42,259 nucleotides of DNA from Dendronalium phyllosphericum CENA369 (GCF_016056275.1 NZ_JAECZA010000159.1:1-42259), one strand, 5' to 3'; counted from the stretch's first letter, positions 24,959 to 33,524 are shown. A program made the numbers and translations. The notes: a model not told the origin generated them from the sequence alone.

Positions 24959-26587
24959 TTAAATGTTACACTTTACAAGTCTCGATGTGAGAGAAGAGAC
25001 CCTACTCACCACTCCCCTACCCCCACCATTTGCAGGGAGGTGCCCACTAGGTGCAGACGTCTCAAAAGTGACTTTATCATAGTCAATCCAGGTAATACCA
25101 TTCCTCCATCCGACGCGATCGCCTAACTTTTCCCAAGCTTCTTCATCATACTTGCCATCTGGCTTGCCACCAACGCTCAAGTAAATTTCTTTTTGAACGC
25201 TGAAGCCAAAGCGTCCATTGCTGTATTTTACCCATAAGTGGTCAATTGTCCGGAGGTCAGTACAAGGAAAGTTTAATAGTTCTTTCTCCCTAATCCAGTC
25301 ATCTTTCTCACGCCCCACAACCTGAAGCATCACCAGATAAGTTTCATAATCTGCTTGTTTCCACTGTCCTGCTTTCAGTAAGTCCCGCAACTTGGTGTAG
25401 TCTATACCTTTTTCTGAACTGAGGTCATCTCCGTCTGGTGATGTTTGTCGAGGTGTGGGTGTCGATGTTGGTTTCTGAAGAATGGTATCGGTTGTTGAGG
25501 TAGGTTGAGGAGAAATCAAGCGTTGGTGTATGGGTGCAATATCCTCATCTCGAAGTTTAAGAATTTGTTGGAATCGTTTTAAATCTTCACGGGTTCCATC
25601 ACTGAGAATTGGCTCCTCTTCCGAAGCCTCAGCCAGTGCTTGTTCATATTCTCGTAAGCTTTCCTCAAACTCTCGAAATGGTTTTAAAACTTCCTCTTCT
25701 ATCGCTACCGCAACTTCAGGCTGTAATCCCAATTCCCTTTGTCTACGATTAAGAACCCTACGTCCCACAACTGAGACACGACCATTCCTGATACATCCCT
25801 CTACTTCCTTGCGATACTCTAACTGGGGATCGCCAACTTGTGCTTTCGCTATACGAATTGTGTAACCTTCCCTAACTGCAAAGATTTCCGGCTTCATCGC
25901 TGGTTTTGCTTCCTGCACTTTGCGCTTGGCATATTTATGCAGTTCATCTACTGTAATTACACCATCGTTGTCAGTGTCAGCGACCCCCGTTTCCAGACCT
26001 TCAATCAAATAGCGGGTGTAAACTCCACCTCCTGAATCTTCAAAAGATTGCTGTGTGGCTGTTGAGGAAGTTAACACAGCTCTACCTTCATCGCCTAATT
26101 GTTGAGCAATTTCATCATTAATATTTAGAGCAACAAGTTTTTTTGCGCCCATGCTTTCAGCAAATGCTCCGCTAAAGCAGCAGTCAAGAATTAGCACCTG
26201 TCGCTGGGATTTACTGCGACTCATGTAACGTTCGTGAATAAACTTGGCATCTACTGCTGTTGCAATTCTCGGTAAACCTTGAGGGTTGATTTGCGTGTTA
26301 TGGGTGATAAAAAATAGATTCCCATCTTCATGTCTGTAGCCATGTCCAGAAAAATAGAGCATTACTATGTCATCTTTTTGACATTTCTCCATGAACAACT
26401 GCTCGATTTCTGATTGCATGGTGATGGAATCTGGATTCAGCAAAAACTTGACTTCATCAAACCCGCCAATCTCTGAGTTTTGTAAAACGCGCTGCATTGC
26501 TTCGATATCTTTAACAACACCATCTAACGGATTTATCTCTGAAGATTGATATTCACTGACCCCAATCAGCAATGCATACTTCGCCAT
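24959..26587 (-). CDS. Caspase-like protease fused to a GUN4 domain
   Basis: A 542-residue protein. Residues 1-250 form a caspase (peptidase C14/metacaspase-like) domain starting AKYALLIGVSEY, with catalytic His82 in YFSGHGYR and Cys137 in LDCCFSGAF. Within its C-terminal subdomain, D204-T-D206-N-D208-G-V-I-T-V-D-E215 is a complete 12-residue EF-hand calcium loop. Residues 255-395 are helical, charged, then proline/threonine-rich. Residues 396-500 are a GUN4 domain (YTKLRDLLKAGQWKQADYET, EKELLNFPCTDLRTIDHLWV, KYSNGRFGFSVQKEIYL). Stand-alone GUN4 binds Mg-porphyrins and stimulates Mg-chelatase. The fusion suggests proteolysis governed by calcium and a tetrapyrrole (inference). The catalytic dyad is intact. 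Transcribed alone. Confidence 0.9.
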   Translation of the reverse strand: MAKYALLIGVSEYQSSEINPLDGVVKDIEAMQRVLQNSEIGGFDEVKFLLNPDSITMQSEIEQLFMEKCQKDDIVMLYFSGHGYRHEDGNLFFITHNTQINPQGLPRIATAVDAKFIHERYMSRSKSQRQVLILDCCFSGAFAESMGAKKLVALNINDEIAQQLGDEGRAVLTSSTATQQSFEDSGGGVYTRYLIEGLETGVADTDNDGVITVDELHKYAKRKVQEAKPAMKPEIFAVREGYTIRIAKAQVGDPQLEYRKEVEGCIRNGRVSVVGRRVLNRRQRELGLQPEVAVAIEEEVLKPFREFEESLREYEQALAEASEEEPILSDGTREDLKRFQQILKLRDEDIAPIHQRLISPQPTSTTDTILQKPTSTPTPRQTSPDGDDLSSEKGIDYTKLRDLLKAGQWKQADYETYLVMLQVVGREKDDWIREKELLNFPCTDLRTIDHLWVKYSNGRFGFSVQKEIYLSVGGKPDGKYDEEAWEKLGDRVGWRNGITWIDYDKVTFETSAPSGHLPANGGGRGVVSRVSSLTSRLVKCNI

Positions 26588-26727
26588 TTTGCTTGCTTAT
26601 TTACGTTAAAACGCTCAAACCTGCCTTAATTGTATATTTTAGACGGTATCAAAATATAAAAGCGATCGCCCCTTTTCATGAGTCTCAAATGTACGGGCGA
26701 TCGCATTATCAAACTAATATTTAAAAC

Positions 26728-26922
26728 TTACTTATCTTTTGCCTTCTTTTCATCCAATGCTTTCTGAATTGCTTGACGGCAAAATTCCGGAGGGTCGTCT
26801 AGTGCTTTCACATCTTCCTTCATCTTTTCGGTGACACGAAAACTAAGGGTCGTTGTTAATTGCTCTTCTCTATTAGATTTAATTGGTTCTAAGTTTTCAG
26901 GAGTTCCTTTCGGATTAGGCAT
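26728..26922 (-). CDS. Small putative ribbon-helix-helix-like protein
   Basis: A 64-residue protein. TTTLSFRVTEKMKEDVKALD followed by PPEFCRQAIQKALDEKKAKD has the strand-helix-helix layout of CopG/Arc-type DNA-binding antitoxin-like proteins, though I cannot assign the family firmly. It sits 140 bp upstream of the caspase-GUN4 gene on the same strand, with a HIP1-bearing spacer between. Confidence 0.55.
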   Translation of the reverse strand: MPNPKGTPENLEPIKSNREEQLTTTLSFRVTEKMKEDVKALDDPPEFCRQAIQKALDEKKAKDK

Positions 26923-26977
26923 TGTAGAGAAATATAAATTAAGCTTGAATCAAGTGTGTACGAATGATTAGATTTTA

Positions 26978-27019
26978 ATCGGTGGGTATCAGAGCCTGGA
27001 AAACTTGTTACCCACCGAT
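26978..27019 (+). promoter_or_regulatory. 11-bp perfect inverted repeat upstream of the 27050 gene
   Basis: atcggtgggta (26978-26988) and tacccaccgat (27009-27019) are exact inverted repeats with a 20-bp loop. They end 30 bp before the start codon, where an operator or mRNA leader hairpin would be. Confidence 0.4.
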
Positions 27020-27049
27020 ACCACTTTTATCAAGAGGTAATTCTATTCT

Positions 27050-27427
27050 ATGTTTACGCGTTCTGAACTTGAAATCAAAACCATCCAGGAATTACGCAAC
27101 TTATGCCGTAGATATGGCATCAAGCCAACTGGCAATCCAGGTTACAAAACTTCATTCATCACATCCTTGATGGCGTTTCCATACTTAGCACTTCAACAGA
27201 TGCAGGAACACAGGGGTTTAAAACCACCTAGTTTTGCTAACTTGCAATACTTTGCTTCTGCACTAGATGAAATAGGAATCCCTACAGACGAGCAATCAGC
27301 TTTAATTCGTATCACAATGGAAGGGCGTATGATGAGCTACCCAGAGCGTTACGAGCAATCACAGTTAATGAACTTGTACAAAGCTAAGTTGCGACTTGAA
27401 CAAGTCATTCATTTGTTGAATCAATAA
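27050..27427 (+). CDS. Uncharacterised protein with SAP-like N-terminus
   Basis: A 125-residue protein. The start ATG has agagg 13 bp upstream. Residues 1-45 (TRSELEIKTIQELRNLCRRY, GIKPTGNPGYKTSFITSLMA) look like a SAP-type helix-turn-helix, the small DNA/RNA-binding motif of the form xxxLKVxELKxxxRxxGLxxxGxKxxLIxRL. The rest is helical (YASALDEIGIPTDEQSALIR-like region and LYKAKLRLEQVIHLLNQ) without a known domain. It may bind nucleic acid (inference). A terminator hairpin follows directly. Confidence 0.6.
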   Translation: MFTRSELEIKTIQELRNLCRRYGIKPTGNPGYKTSFITSLMAFPYLALQQMQEHRGLKPPSFANLQYFASALDEIGIPTDEQSALIRITMEGRMMSYPERYEQSQLMNLYKAKLRLEQVIHLLNQ

Positions 27428-27433
27428 AAAATA

Positions 27434-27454
27434 GGGTGGGCATTTAGCCCACCC
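27434..27454 (+). terminator. Hairpin terminator after the 27050 gene
   Basis: An 8-bp perfect stem gggtgggc / gcccaccc with a 5-nt loop (attta) starts 7 bp after the stop. A T-rich segment (cttgctttaata) follows, less uniform than a classic U-tract. Confidence 0.65.
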
Positions 27455-27533
27455 CTACTTGCTTTAATACAAAGTTTTTCACCCGCGTAACGCAGTGGCT
27501 CCCCCACAAAAATGGTATTTAATTTAAGTTAAC

Positions 27534-27590
27534 TTACAAAATCTCTCTTGACTTTCTTCTCTCTGCGCCCTCTGCGTCTCTGCGGTTCGT
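27534..27590. repeat. Dispersed ctctgcg repeat forming the menI 3' end
   Basis: The sequence ctctgcgccctctgcgtctc with its tgcggttcg end is a well-known cyanobacterial intergenic repeat type. A diverged relative (ctctgcgttctctgtggttg) occurs at 7043-7064 upstream of mazG. Here it overlaps the last 18 codons of menI. Confidence 0.6.
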
Positions 27591-27980
27591 TTCCAACCAT
27601 TGAATAATTTCCCCAGGCAATTCCTGCTTATTTCTACTACTCGCATCAATACAAACATGTCTAGTAATTGCCTTAGCAACAACCACATCTGCAACTGCAA
27701 TCTCGTAACTTAATTCAAACTTATCAACACCTAATTTTTGGGGAATCAAACTAATTGCCAAATTATCCCCACAAAACATCGGGCGGAAAAAATCTACATT
27801 AGCATGAATAATCGGAAAACCTACAGATGGATGAGTAAAAAAAGCTTTGAGATTAATACCTGATGCTCTCAGAGATTCTTCATAAGCTTCATGACAAATC
27901 CCTAAAACATTAGCAAAATAAACTACTCCAGCAGCATCGGTATCTTGAAACCGAACGATGCGATTGTAAGTAAAAGACAT
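27534..27980 (-). CDS. menI: 1,4-dihydroxy-2-naphthoyl-CoA hydrolase (MenI-type hotdog thioesterase)
   Basis: A 148-residue 4HBT-type thioesterase. The hotdog motif [20 protein letters not shown] (11-30) includes D15, equivalent to the catalytic aspartate of 4-hydroxybenzoyl-CoA thioesterase. [20 protein letters not shown] follows. This matches the cyanobacterial DHNA-CoA thioesterase, which releases DHNA in phylloquinone synthesis. The natural end is probably near EIIQWLE; the last 17 residues ([17 protein letters not shown]) are encoded by a dispersed repeat. It lies downstream of the HopA1-family gene on the same strand (78-bp gap), 4.5 kb away from menE. Confidence 0.85.
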   Translation of the reverse strand: MSFTYNRIVRFQDTDAAGVVYFANVLGICHEAYEESLRASGINLKAFFTHPSVGFPIIHANVDFFRPMFCGDNLAISLIPQKLGVDKFELSYEIAVADVVVAKAITRHVCIDASSRNKQELPGEIIQWLETNRRDAEGAERRKSREIL

Positions 27981-28058
27981 TTTTTAAAATTAAAAATGTA
28001 AAAAGAGCAAGCCCAAAGCCTGCTCTCTGAATCAATTTTACTGTAAAAACAAAATTTC

Positions 28059-29147
28059 TCACTTCAAAGGGTAATATATATCTTCAGAACTGGGATTGAG
28101 GTAAGGGCGCTGCAAATCAATTAAGTGCCGTGCAAAATGGCGATCGATTATTTTCATCCGTTCTTCAATTGCATTCTTACCTTTTTCCCAAGCTTCTAAC
28201 AAAGCATTAGCAACAATTTGACAGCGGTTCATACCAAAACTTTCTCTTGCTGCAAATTTTTGGGTTGGTTCTTCCGCTAAACCTAGCCCAGGTGCTAAAA
28301 ACTTGGTGAACAAAGGAATTTCCGCTTGAAAATAAGCTTGATGTTCTGTATACACAGCCTGAAGTATTTTATGGATAGCTGGATAGTCATCACGTTCAAA
28401 ATAGAGTAACCCTGAGTCATAGCGTCCGTATGCACAGGGATTGTAAAGAACTTGAAATGTAAAAGGAATGGCAGCTGCATTTAGTTGCTGCGTCAAACTA
28501 TCCATCAGCGCGATCGCACCAGATGCAGTGAAATTAAAATAGATTCTTCCCGTACCTAGATCGGTGTCTGGGGTACTCTGCTTTTCCTGTCCGATATTAC
28601 TCAATGCTAGATAAAAGCCATTTTGCAGTCGGTTTTTAGGCATCCAAATAGCCACTGATTCACCAGCTTTCGCCGATTTTGTACTCGATTTGAGATGGCA
28701 ATCTGGCTCAATGTATAACGTCAAACCATCTTTAGTTACTGCCATACTACCATCAGGTTCTTGGCGCAACACCTGCCAACTAGGGTCAAAATAACCTTTA
28801 CCGTGATTGCTGGCGTGCAATTGCTCGTAAAATTTCCAATCAATTTCCAAAATAGAATTGTTTTCTAGATTTTGGCAGATTGAGATATTATTCGGCTCAT
28901 TTTCAACAGCTAAAACGCTTTGCAGGGAACCATTGTAATAGATTCCATGCAGAAAATTTCGCAGTAATAGAGTCAAATATTTATGTTGAAGGGCGGTAGA
29001 ATTTTGCTGAAATCTTTCAGCTACCTTAGTTGGCAGAGAAAAAGGTTGATAACTAGGATGGTGAATACAAAAATTTGGCTCAATCTGGATATTGTTAGCA
29101 ATATCGAACAGGGAATTTAACAGGGTATTGGTAGAAGAATCTAGCAT
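28059..29147 (-). CDS. HopA1-family protein (putative RiPP lyase partner)
   Basis: A 362-residue protein recognised as the HopA1 family, named for a Pseudomonas type III effector. Signature parts are LRNFLHGIYYNGSL (about 62-75), the central HASNHGKGYFDPSWQVLRQE (about 110-130), RIYFNFTASGAIALMDSLTQ (about 198-218), PFTFQVLYNPCAYGRYDSGL (about 229-248) and the C-terminal SFGMNRCQIVANALLEAW. HopA1-domain proteins serve as the lyase-like partner of a kinase-like phosphotransferase in class V lanthipeptide (LxmY) and thioamitide (TvaD) pathways. The next gene upstream is exactly such a phosphotransferase, 116 bp away. No secretion system is seen, so an effector role is unlikely. The link to RiPP dehydration is an inference. 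Confidence 0.82.
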   Translation of the reverse strand: MLDSSTNTLLNSLFDIANNIQIEPNFCIHHPSYQPFSLPTKVAERFQQNSTALQHKYLTLLLRNFLHGIYYNGSLQSVLAVENEPNNISICQNLENNSILEIDWKFYEQLHASNHGKGYFDPSWQVLRQEPDGSMAVTKDGLTLYIEPDCHLKSSTKSAKAGESVAIWMPKNRLQNGFYLALSNIGQEKQSTPDTDLGTGRIYFNFTASGAIALMDSLTQQLNAAAIPFTFQVLYNPCAYGRYDSGLLYFERDDYPAIHKILQAVYTEHQAYFQAEIPLFTKFLAPGLGLAEEPTQKFAARESFGMNRCQIVANALLEAWEKGKNAIEERMKIIDRHFARHLIDLQRPYLNPSSEDIYYPLK

Positions 29148-29263
29148 TATTCAATTCAGAACTCAAAACTGAGAATTAAAAACTGGATATCGATGACTTA
29201 GATATGCAACCAAGCATTAATTAAGATGACATCAAAATTCAAATAGGATTTTGATATTTCTTG

Positions 29264-30499
29264 TTAACAACCACGCAGGCGAGTTTTTTCGTAATAAAGC
29301 CGAACTAACTGCTGCTCTTTTTGCGGCTGAAGAAGTAGATGATTTTTAGCCACAGGACTCACAATTTCTGACTCACAAATGCCGAAAACATTCATTATCG
29401 ATTGCTCAGGTATAGTGAGGAAATTTTTAGCAACCTGAATCATATAAATGTCAGCATTATCAAAGTGTTTGCGACATTTAATCGTTTCTTGAATTTGGTG
29501 AATCAGTGTCAGTCCCGCAAACTGGATAACTCGTACCAGAAAGTCACTACGGTAATCCAAAATCATCGGAAAAGCATTCAGATATGCTCTAATCAAAGCC
29601 AGTAATGAAGGTTGAATAACTTCTAGTGGTGTCATCGCTAAATGCAAAGATTCTTCTAACTCAATAGAAGAGTCTACCACAAGGCTCTTAAGCCAAATTT
29701 CTAAATAGCTTGCTAGTAGAGTCCCTAAATCAAAAGCTGGATCTCCCCAGCTACAAGCTTCCCAATCAATCAATCGCACCAAGCAATCATCTAATTGATG
29801 CCAACGCGAATGAATTAAAATATTGTTTAATTTTAAGTCGTTGTGAGTCAAGCAGCAAGGTTGCCATTCATAAGCTAAATCTGCGATCGCTGATTCTAGA
29901 CTCTCATAACGCTGATAAAGAACGTAGAATTTTAACGCCTCCGTAGGAACTATACCAAAAATTTCGGGGCTAATTGATTCTACTCCTTGGGCGGGATTGT
30001 AAAAATTATACCTAAACTGTCCTTCGGGAGCGGCGGACATAAAATCACGATATTCTCGGCGTTGGAAGGTAGCACGATGTAGTCCTGCTAATGTAGTGCC
30101 AATAGCAGTGGCAATTTCTGTCGGAAAAATATCTTGATGGCGATAGAATTTGCCTAATTCCACATATTCGCTGAAGTAATTGCGGACAAGGATAGAATTT
30201 TCCTCGTCAAAATGCTTTATTAAAGGTGCGATCGCAGAAATGTTACCTAAAACTGGAAACTGCTGAAGCAATTGCTGAAACAGCCACTCATTAAAAAATT
30301 CATGAGGAATTCCATCACGTTCAACACTACGTTTTTGTTTAACCAGCAGTTTGCTATTACCTGTCGTCACCAGTAAATTTAAATTCTTATTGCTATTTTC
30401 TGGCAACTCAGATGCATCTGACGATCCATTTTCTGAACTGCACAGACCTACATCTTGTAGATACTGGAGAACGTTGTGAGAAGACAATGGTAATAACAT
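29264..30499 (-). CDS. APH-type phosphotransferase (putative RiPP Ser/Thr kinase partner)
   Basis: A 411-residue aminoglycoside-phosphotransferase-fold kinase. The nucleotide lobe includes LLVTTGNSKLLVKQKRS (about 41-57). The catalytic loop LTHNDLKLNNILIHSRW (about 218-234) has the HxDxxxxN Brenner motif, and the metal-binding IDWEACSWGDPAFDLG follows. Known relatives are antibiotic kinases, homoserine kinases and the kinases LxmK and TvaC that phosphorylate Ser/Thr of RiPP precursors. Being directly upstream of a HopA1-family gene favours the last. The start ATG at 30499 has no strong ribosome site. The remaining C-terminal about 150 residues are helical. Intact. Confidence 0.82.
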   Translation of the reverse strand: MLLPLSSHNVLQYLQDVGLCSSENGSSDASELPENSNKNLNLLVTTGNSKLLVKQKRSVERDGIPHEFFNEWLFQQLLQQFPVLGNISAIAPLIKHFDEENSILVRNYFSEYVELGKFYRHQDIFPTEIATAIGTTLAGLHRATFQRREYRDFMSAAPEGQFRYNFYNPAQGVESISPEIFGIVPTEALKFYVLYQRYESLESAIADLAYEWQPCCLTHNDLKLNNILIHSRWHQLDDCLVRLIDWEACSWGDPAFDLGTLLASYLEIWLKSLVVDSSIELEESLHLAMTPLEVIQPSLLALIRAYLNAFPMILDYRSDFLVRVIQFAGLTLIHQIQETIKCRKHFDNADIYMIQVAKNFLTIPEQSIMNVFGICESEIVSPVAKNHLLLQPQKEQQLVRLYYEKTRLRGC

Positions 30500-31754
30500 G
30501 TATTATGTCCTACTTCCTAAAATTGCTCTTGAAAATCACCTAATATCTGGATTGATTTAGCTTTAGCAGTTTCGGTAGACAGCAAGAACTGTGCAAATAA
30601 CAATAGCGATCGCTCACCTTTATTAATATCTTATTTCGCAGACAAAATCCTGCCAAAATGGCAATATAAGCTTTATTTTTGCTTTAAGTTATATTGTTCT
30701 CACTATCAAATCTTTAAAATTATCTAGTTACTTACTTGCATAGTTTCAAAGCTTTTTAGTCAATATTTTGTTGGAGTCAGCTATCCGGATTTTTAGAGAA
30801 TAGAGAACATTAGCAAATTAACTTATGATACAAATTTTACATAATTAGCTCAGTAGCCAGAACCTAGCAAGTCTAAGCTGTTACGCTTTGAAATTGCACA
30901 TTGACCAAGGTTGACTGTTGAGCGCTATAGAAATCCGATTTGATTTATGAAAAAATCTAAGTATATATAGTGGTGTGGCAAGGCTAAAATAGTGTATTAG
31001 TGTAGGTTGGGTTTCGCGTTGCTCAACCCAACCTACAAGCGCGGCCAGCTTAATTTATTGGTTTGAGCAATCATCATGATTGGATTTTCATTTTTCTAGG
31101 TTTTTTGAACCTAACATTTTAAGCTTGCCGTGCTACTACAATTTTTTTTGCAACATTTTAGTATTGTCACGCTACTACGTGTATTTCAAAAATCAAATAT
31201 GAGTCCTGTATGTGTAAACAAAATGCAATATTATTTTTATTTATCATTACAAATTGAAAAAAACCGGATATTTTAAGCAAATAATAATTAATTTCTTTTT
31301 GTTCAAATATGCATAATTTATGCCTTGGTTGTGCTGAGTCAATTGTCAGTTGTCGTCGAGACGCGATTAACTCTTGTCTTTCCAAGAGTCAGTTGTCAGT
31401 AGTCAGGAGAAAAAGGATAAGGGGTAAAGGTTAAAAGGAAAGGGGGAGAAGTTTATTTAAGTAGGTCGGCGTAAATAATTATTGTTGAGATAAAGCAGGG
31501 GGAGAAAGAGTTTGAGCCTTATTTACTTTTCTTCACATAGTTTTATTTTATTGCACTGACTTACTTAATTCCTTTTCCCATTACCCATTTCCCTTTGACC
31601 GCCAAGCCTTGCTTGCTCTCCCACCTTCCCCAGCTCCTCTGCCCTTGCACTCCCTATCAATATATAAAATCAATACGGTAATATACATGTACTATATATA
31701 ATGATTTAGGGTGATAAAAGCCATAATTGTGTCAAAACCAAAGGAGGATAATTG
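30500..31754. other. Long intergenic region (1,255 bp), no supported gene
   Basis: I translated ATG-started frames on both strands in 30500-31170 and found none longer than about 15 codons; a 25-codon plus-strand frame starts at 31200. A 72-codon minus ORF (31167-31385) begins in repeat DNA and is unconvincing. Contents: hairpin at 31002-31036, a direct pair gtgctactac/cgctactacg (31129, 31171), a half-copy of the gacgcgattaa palindrome (31359), cagttgtcagt-type heptamers and a purine-rich run (31405-31445). Confidence 0.6.
31002..31036. repeat. Dispersed hairpin repeat (gtaggttgggtt family)
   Basis: gtaggttgggtt (31002-31013) and aacccaacctac (31025-31036) form a 12-bp perfect stem with an 11-nt loop. 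The same type of palindrome is common between genes in cyanobacterial genomes. Confidence 0.75.
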
Positions 31755-32075
31755 TCACTTTTTCATGACAAATTGATTTACCATGACTGCCAGTGCCAGC
31801 ATACCCAAAATAGTCATCAACCCCGCAGGCATAAACTTGCGGGTTTTAGCTAATCTAAATGCAAACACCACCACTAAGACAGCAGTAATGAAAGCTGCTA
31901 AAATCAAAGCCCAACCTTGTCCTTGAAATTGACAGTAAGCCGCAATAATTAGTAATAAACCGCTAATACTACCACTTAAGAGCGAAACTTTACTATTGGC
32001 TTGAATGTAGCCAATGATGCCGCCAACAATCGCTAAGATGCCGTAGCTGAGGGCAGCGATTATACTTAAATTCAT
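31755..32075 (-). CDS. TMEM14 family small membrane protein
   Basis: A 106-residue protein with four transmembrane segments (IIAALSYGILAIVGGIIGYI, SLLSGSISGLLLIIAAYC, WALILAAFITAVLVVVFAF, LMTILGMLALAVMVNQFVM) and the glycine-rich first helix plus the RLAKTRKFMPAGLM loop typical of the TMEM14/UPF0136 family. Plant relatives include plastid-envelope FAX proteins that export fatty acids, so a membrane lipid role is possible but unproven here. It is divergent from the DUF815 ATPase gene (87 bp between starts). Confidence 0.85.
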   Translation of the reverse strand: MNLSIIAALSYGILAIVGGIIGYIQANSKVSLLSGSISGLLLIIAAYCQFQGQGWALILAAFITAVLVVVFAFRLAKTRKFMPAGLMTILGMLALAVMVNQFVMKK

Positions 32076-32162
32076 TGTTAAAACCTATGTAGATTTTGAT
32101 TTTACTGCCAGGGTCGGCAGACAATTTACCATAGCTGTTTAGCTACATCACCCAATTGATTG

Positions 32163-33524
32163 ATGGATAATCAAGCAATGCCAGCAGCAAGTAGTTCATC
32201 CTATACCCAAATTCAATTCCTCCAGCGTCAAGCAGCTTCACTTTTACTTTACCAATCTGTCCTCCACAGCGAAGTAGGAGTGGCATTTTTGGATTTGTTG
32301 CAAGCTATACGTTACGCTGATGCCGATGCACGGGGTTGCCTCCAAGCCTATGGCAACTACTTCCACGCTTTGGCTGCTAGAAATCAAAATTGGGAGGAAT
32401 ATTTAATTACTCAAATTCTTAAAAATGAGAATCCTTTTAGTCGGCTTGCTCAACAAAGAGAATTTCAGGATTTACCGCCTGCTTTAATAGCAGCCGTTCA
32501 GCACGATTTACAACTGTTGCAAAGTGTCTATGAATGTAGTAGCGCGTGTTTAAGCGAGTGGGTACAAAATGTAGCTCATTTGCCCGTTTCACCTGTTGTA
32601 TGGTATCAAGAACAAAATGGAGTAGGCACAGAAAAAACTCTGTTTTTACAACATTTAGAACATTGGGCTGATGCTGTAGAAGAGTTAGCAGCTTACTATC
32701 AGCAATTTGGCACGGGTTTATTTGCAGAATATCGCGCTTTGCGTTGGCAAGCTGGGGAGTTTATTGGCATTCGCTATGCCGACCCAGTGAAGCTAAACGC
32801 GCTTGTGGGTTACGAGTCTCAGCGAGATGCTTTGTTAAAAAATACAGAGTTTTTATTATCAGGAGAGACGGCACTGCACGTATTACTTTACGGTAGTCGG
32901 GGATCGGGAAAATCTTCTTTGGTAAAAGCTTTGTTGAACGAGTATGCTGATGTCGGCGATAACCTCCGTTTATTAGAAGTGACAAAATCTGACTTAAAAG
33001 ATTTACCAAAAATCGTAGAACAGCTGCGGGGCATACCACAGAAATTTATTATCTTTGTTGATGACCTGTCTTTTGAAGAAGATGACGATGCTTTTAAAGC
33101 ACTAAAAGTAGTTTTAGAAGGTAATTTAACAGCACGACCACAAAATGTAGTAGTGTACGCTACCTCCAATCGTCGGCATTTGATTCGGGAGTTTTTTGCA
33201 GACAGACCCACTCCCAAAAATAACGAAGAAGTCCATGCTTGGGATACGATGCAGGAGAAACTTTCGTTTAGCGATCGCTTTGGTCTAACTTTAACTTTTG
33301 ATGCGGCCGATCAAAAAACTTACTTAAAAATAGTTAAGCATTTAGCTGCCCAAGCCAAAATTAATATTAGTGAAGAAGATTTAGAATATCAAGCTTTACA
33401 GTGGGCAACTCGCCACAACGGTCGTTCTGGACGTACAGCACGCCAGTTTGTTGATTTTTTAAAAGCAGATTTAGCACTGTCTAAGGTAAATAAAAATACA
33501 TCTAACGCTGAATTATCAAATTAG
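32163..33524 (+). CDS. DUF815 family AAA-type ATPase
   Basis: The ATG at 32163 is preferred to the TTG just before it; 453 residues. An N-terminal helical half (1-205) is followed by a P-loop ATPase: Walker A LLYGSRGSGKSSLVKALLNE (about 242-261), Walker B KFIIFVDDLSFEEDD (about 291-305), sensor-like VVVYATSNRRHLIREFF, arginines in SFSDRFGLTLTF and a C-terminal helical lid (WATRHNGRSGRTARQFVDFL). This is the DUF815 family, widespread in bacteria and of unknown substrate. It precedes the coiled-coil TerB-C gene by 97 bp on the same strand, so the three plus-strand genes here may form one unit. Confidence 0.88.
   Translation: MDNQAMPAASSSSYTQIQFLQRQAASLLLYQSVLHSEVGVAFLDLLQAIRYADADARGCLQAYGNYFHALAARNQNWEEYLITQILKNENPFSRLAQQREFQDLPPALIAAVQHDLQLLQSVYECSSACLSEWVQNVAHLPVSPVVWYQEQNGVGTEKTLFLQHLEHWADAVEELAAYYQQFGTGLFAEYRALRWQAGEFIGIRYADPVKLNALVGYESQRDALLKNTEFLLSGETALHVLLYGSRGSGKSSLVKALLNEYADVGDNLRLLEVTKSDLKDLPKIVEQLRGIPQKFIIFVDDLSFEEDDDAFKALKVVLEGNLTARPQNVVVYATSNRRHLIREFFADRPTPKNNEEVHAWDTMQEKLSFSDRFGLTLTFDAADQKTYLKIVKHLAAQAKINISEEDLEYQALQWATRHNGRSGRTARQFVDFLKADLALSKVNKNTSNAELSN

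Noticed and set aside
28059-29147. HopA1-family protein as a type III secretion effector
   Set aside because: No secretion apparatus, chaperone or secretion signal is evident; cyanobacterial HopA1 homologs paired with a kinase fit a cytoplasmic enzyme better.
30657-31080. Short ORFs in the gap as precursor peptides
   Set aside because: ATG-started frames on either strand here end within about 15 codons and show no leader/core pattern.
31167-31385. 72-residue minus-strand ORF as a RiPP precursor for the HopA1/kinase pair
   Set aside because: Its first codons lie in dispersed repeat DNA, there is no ribosome site, and the C-terminus has no Ser/Thr/Cys-rich core with a leader boundary. It is also far from the kinase start.
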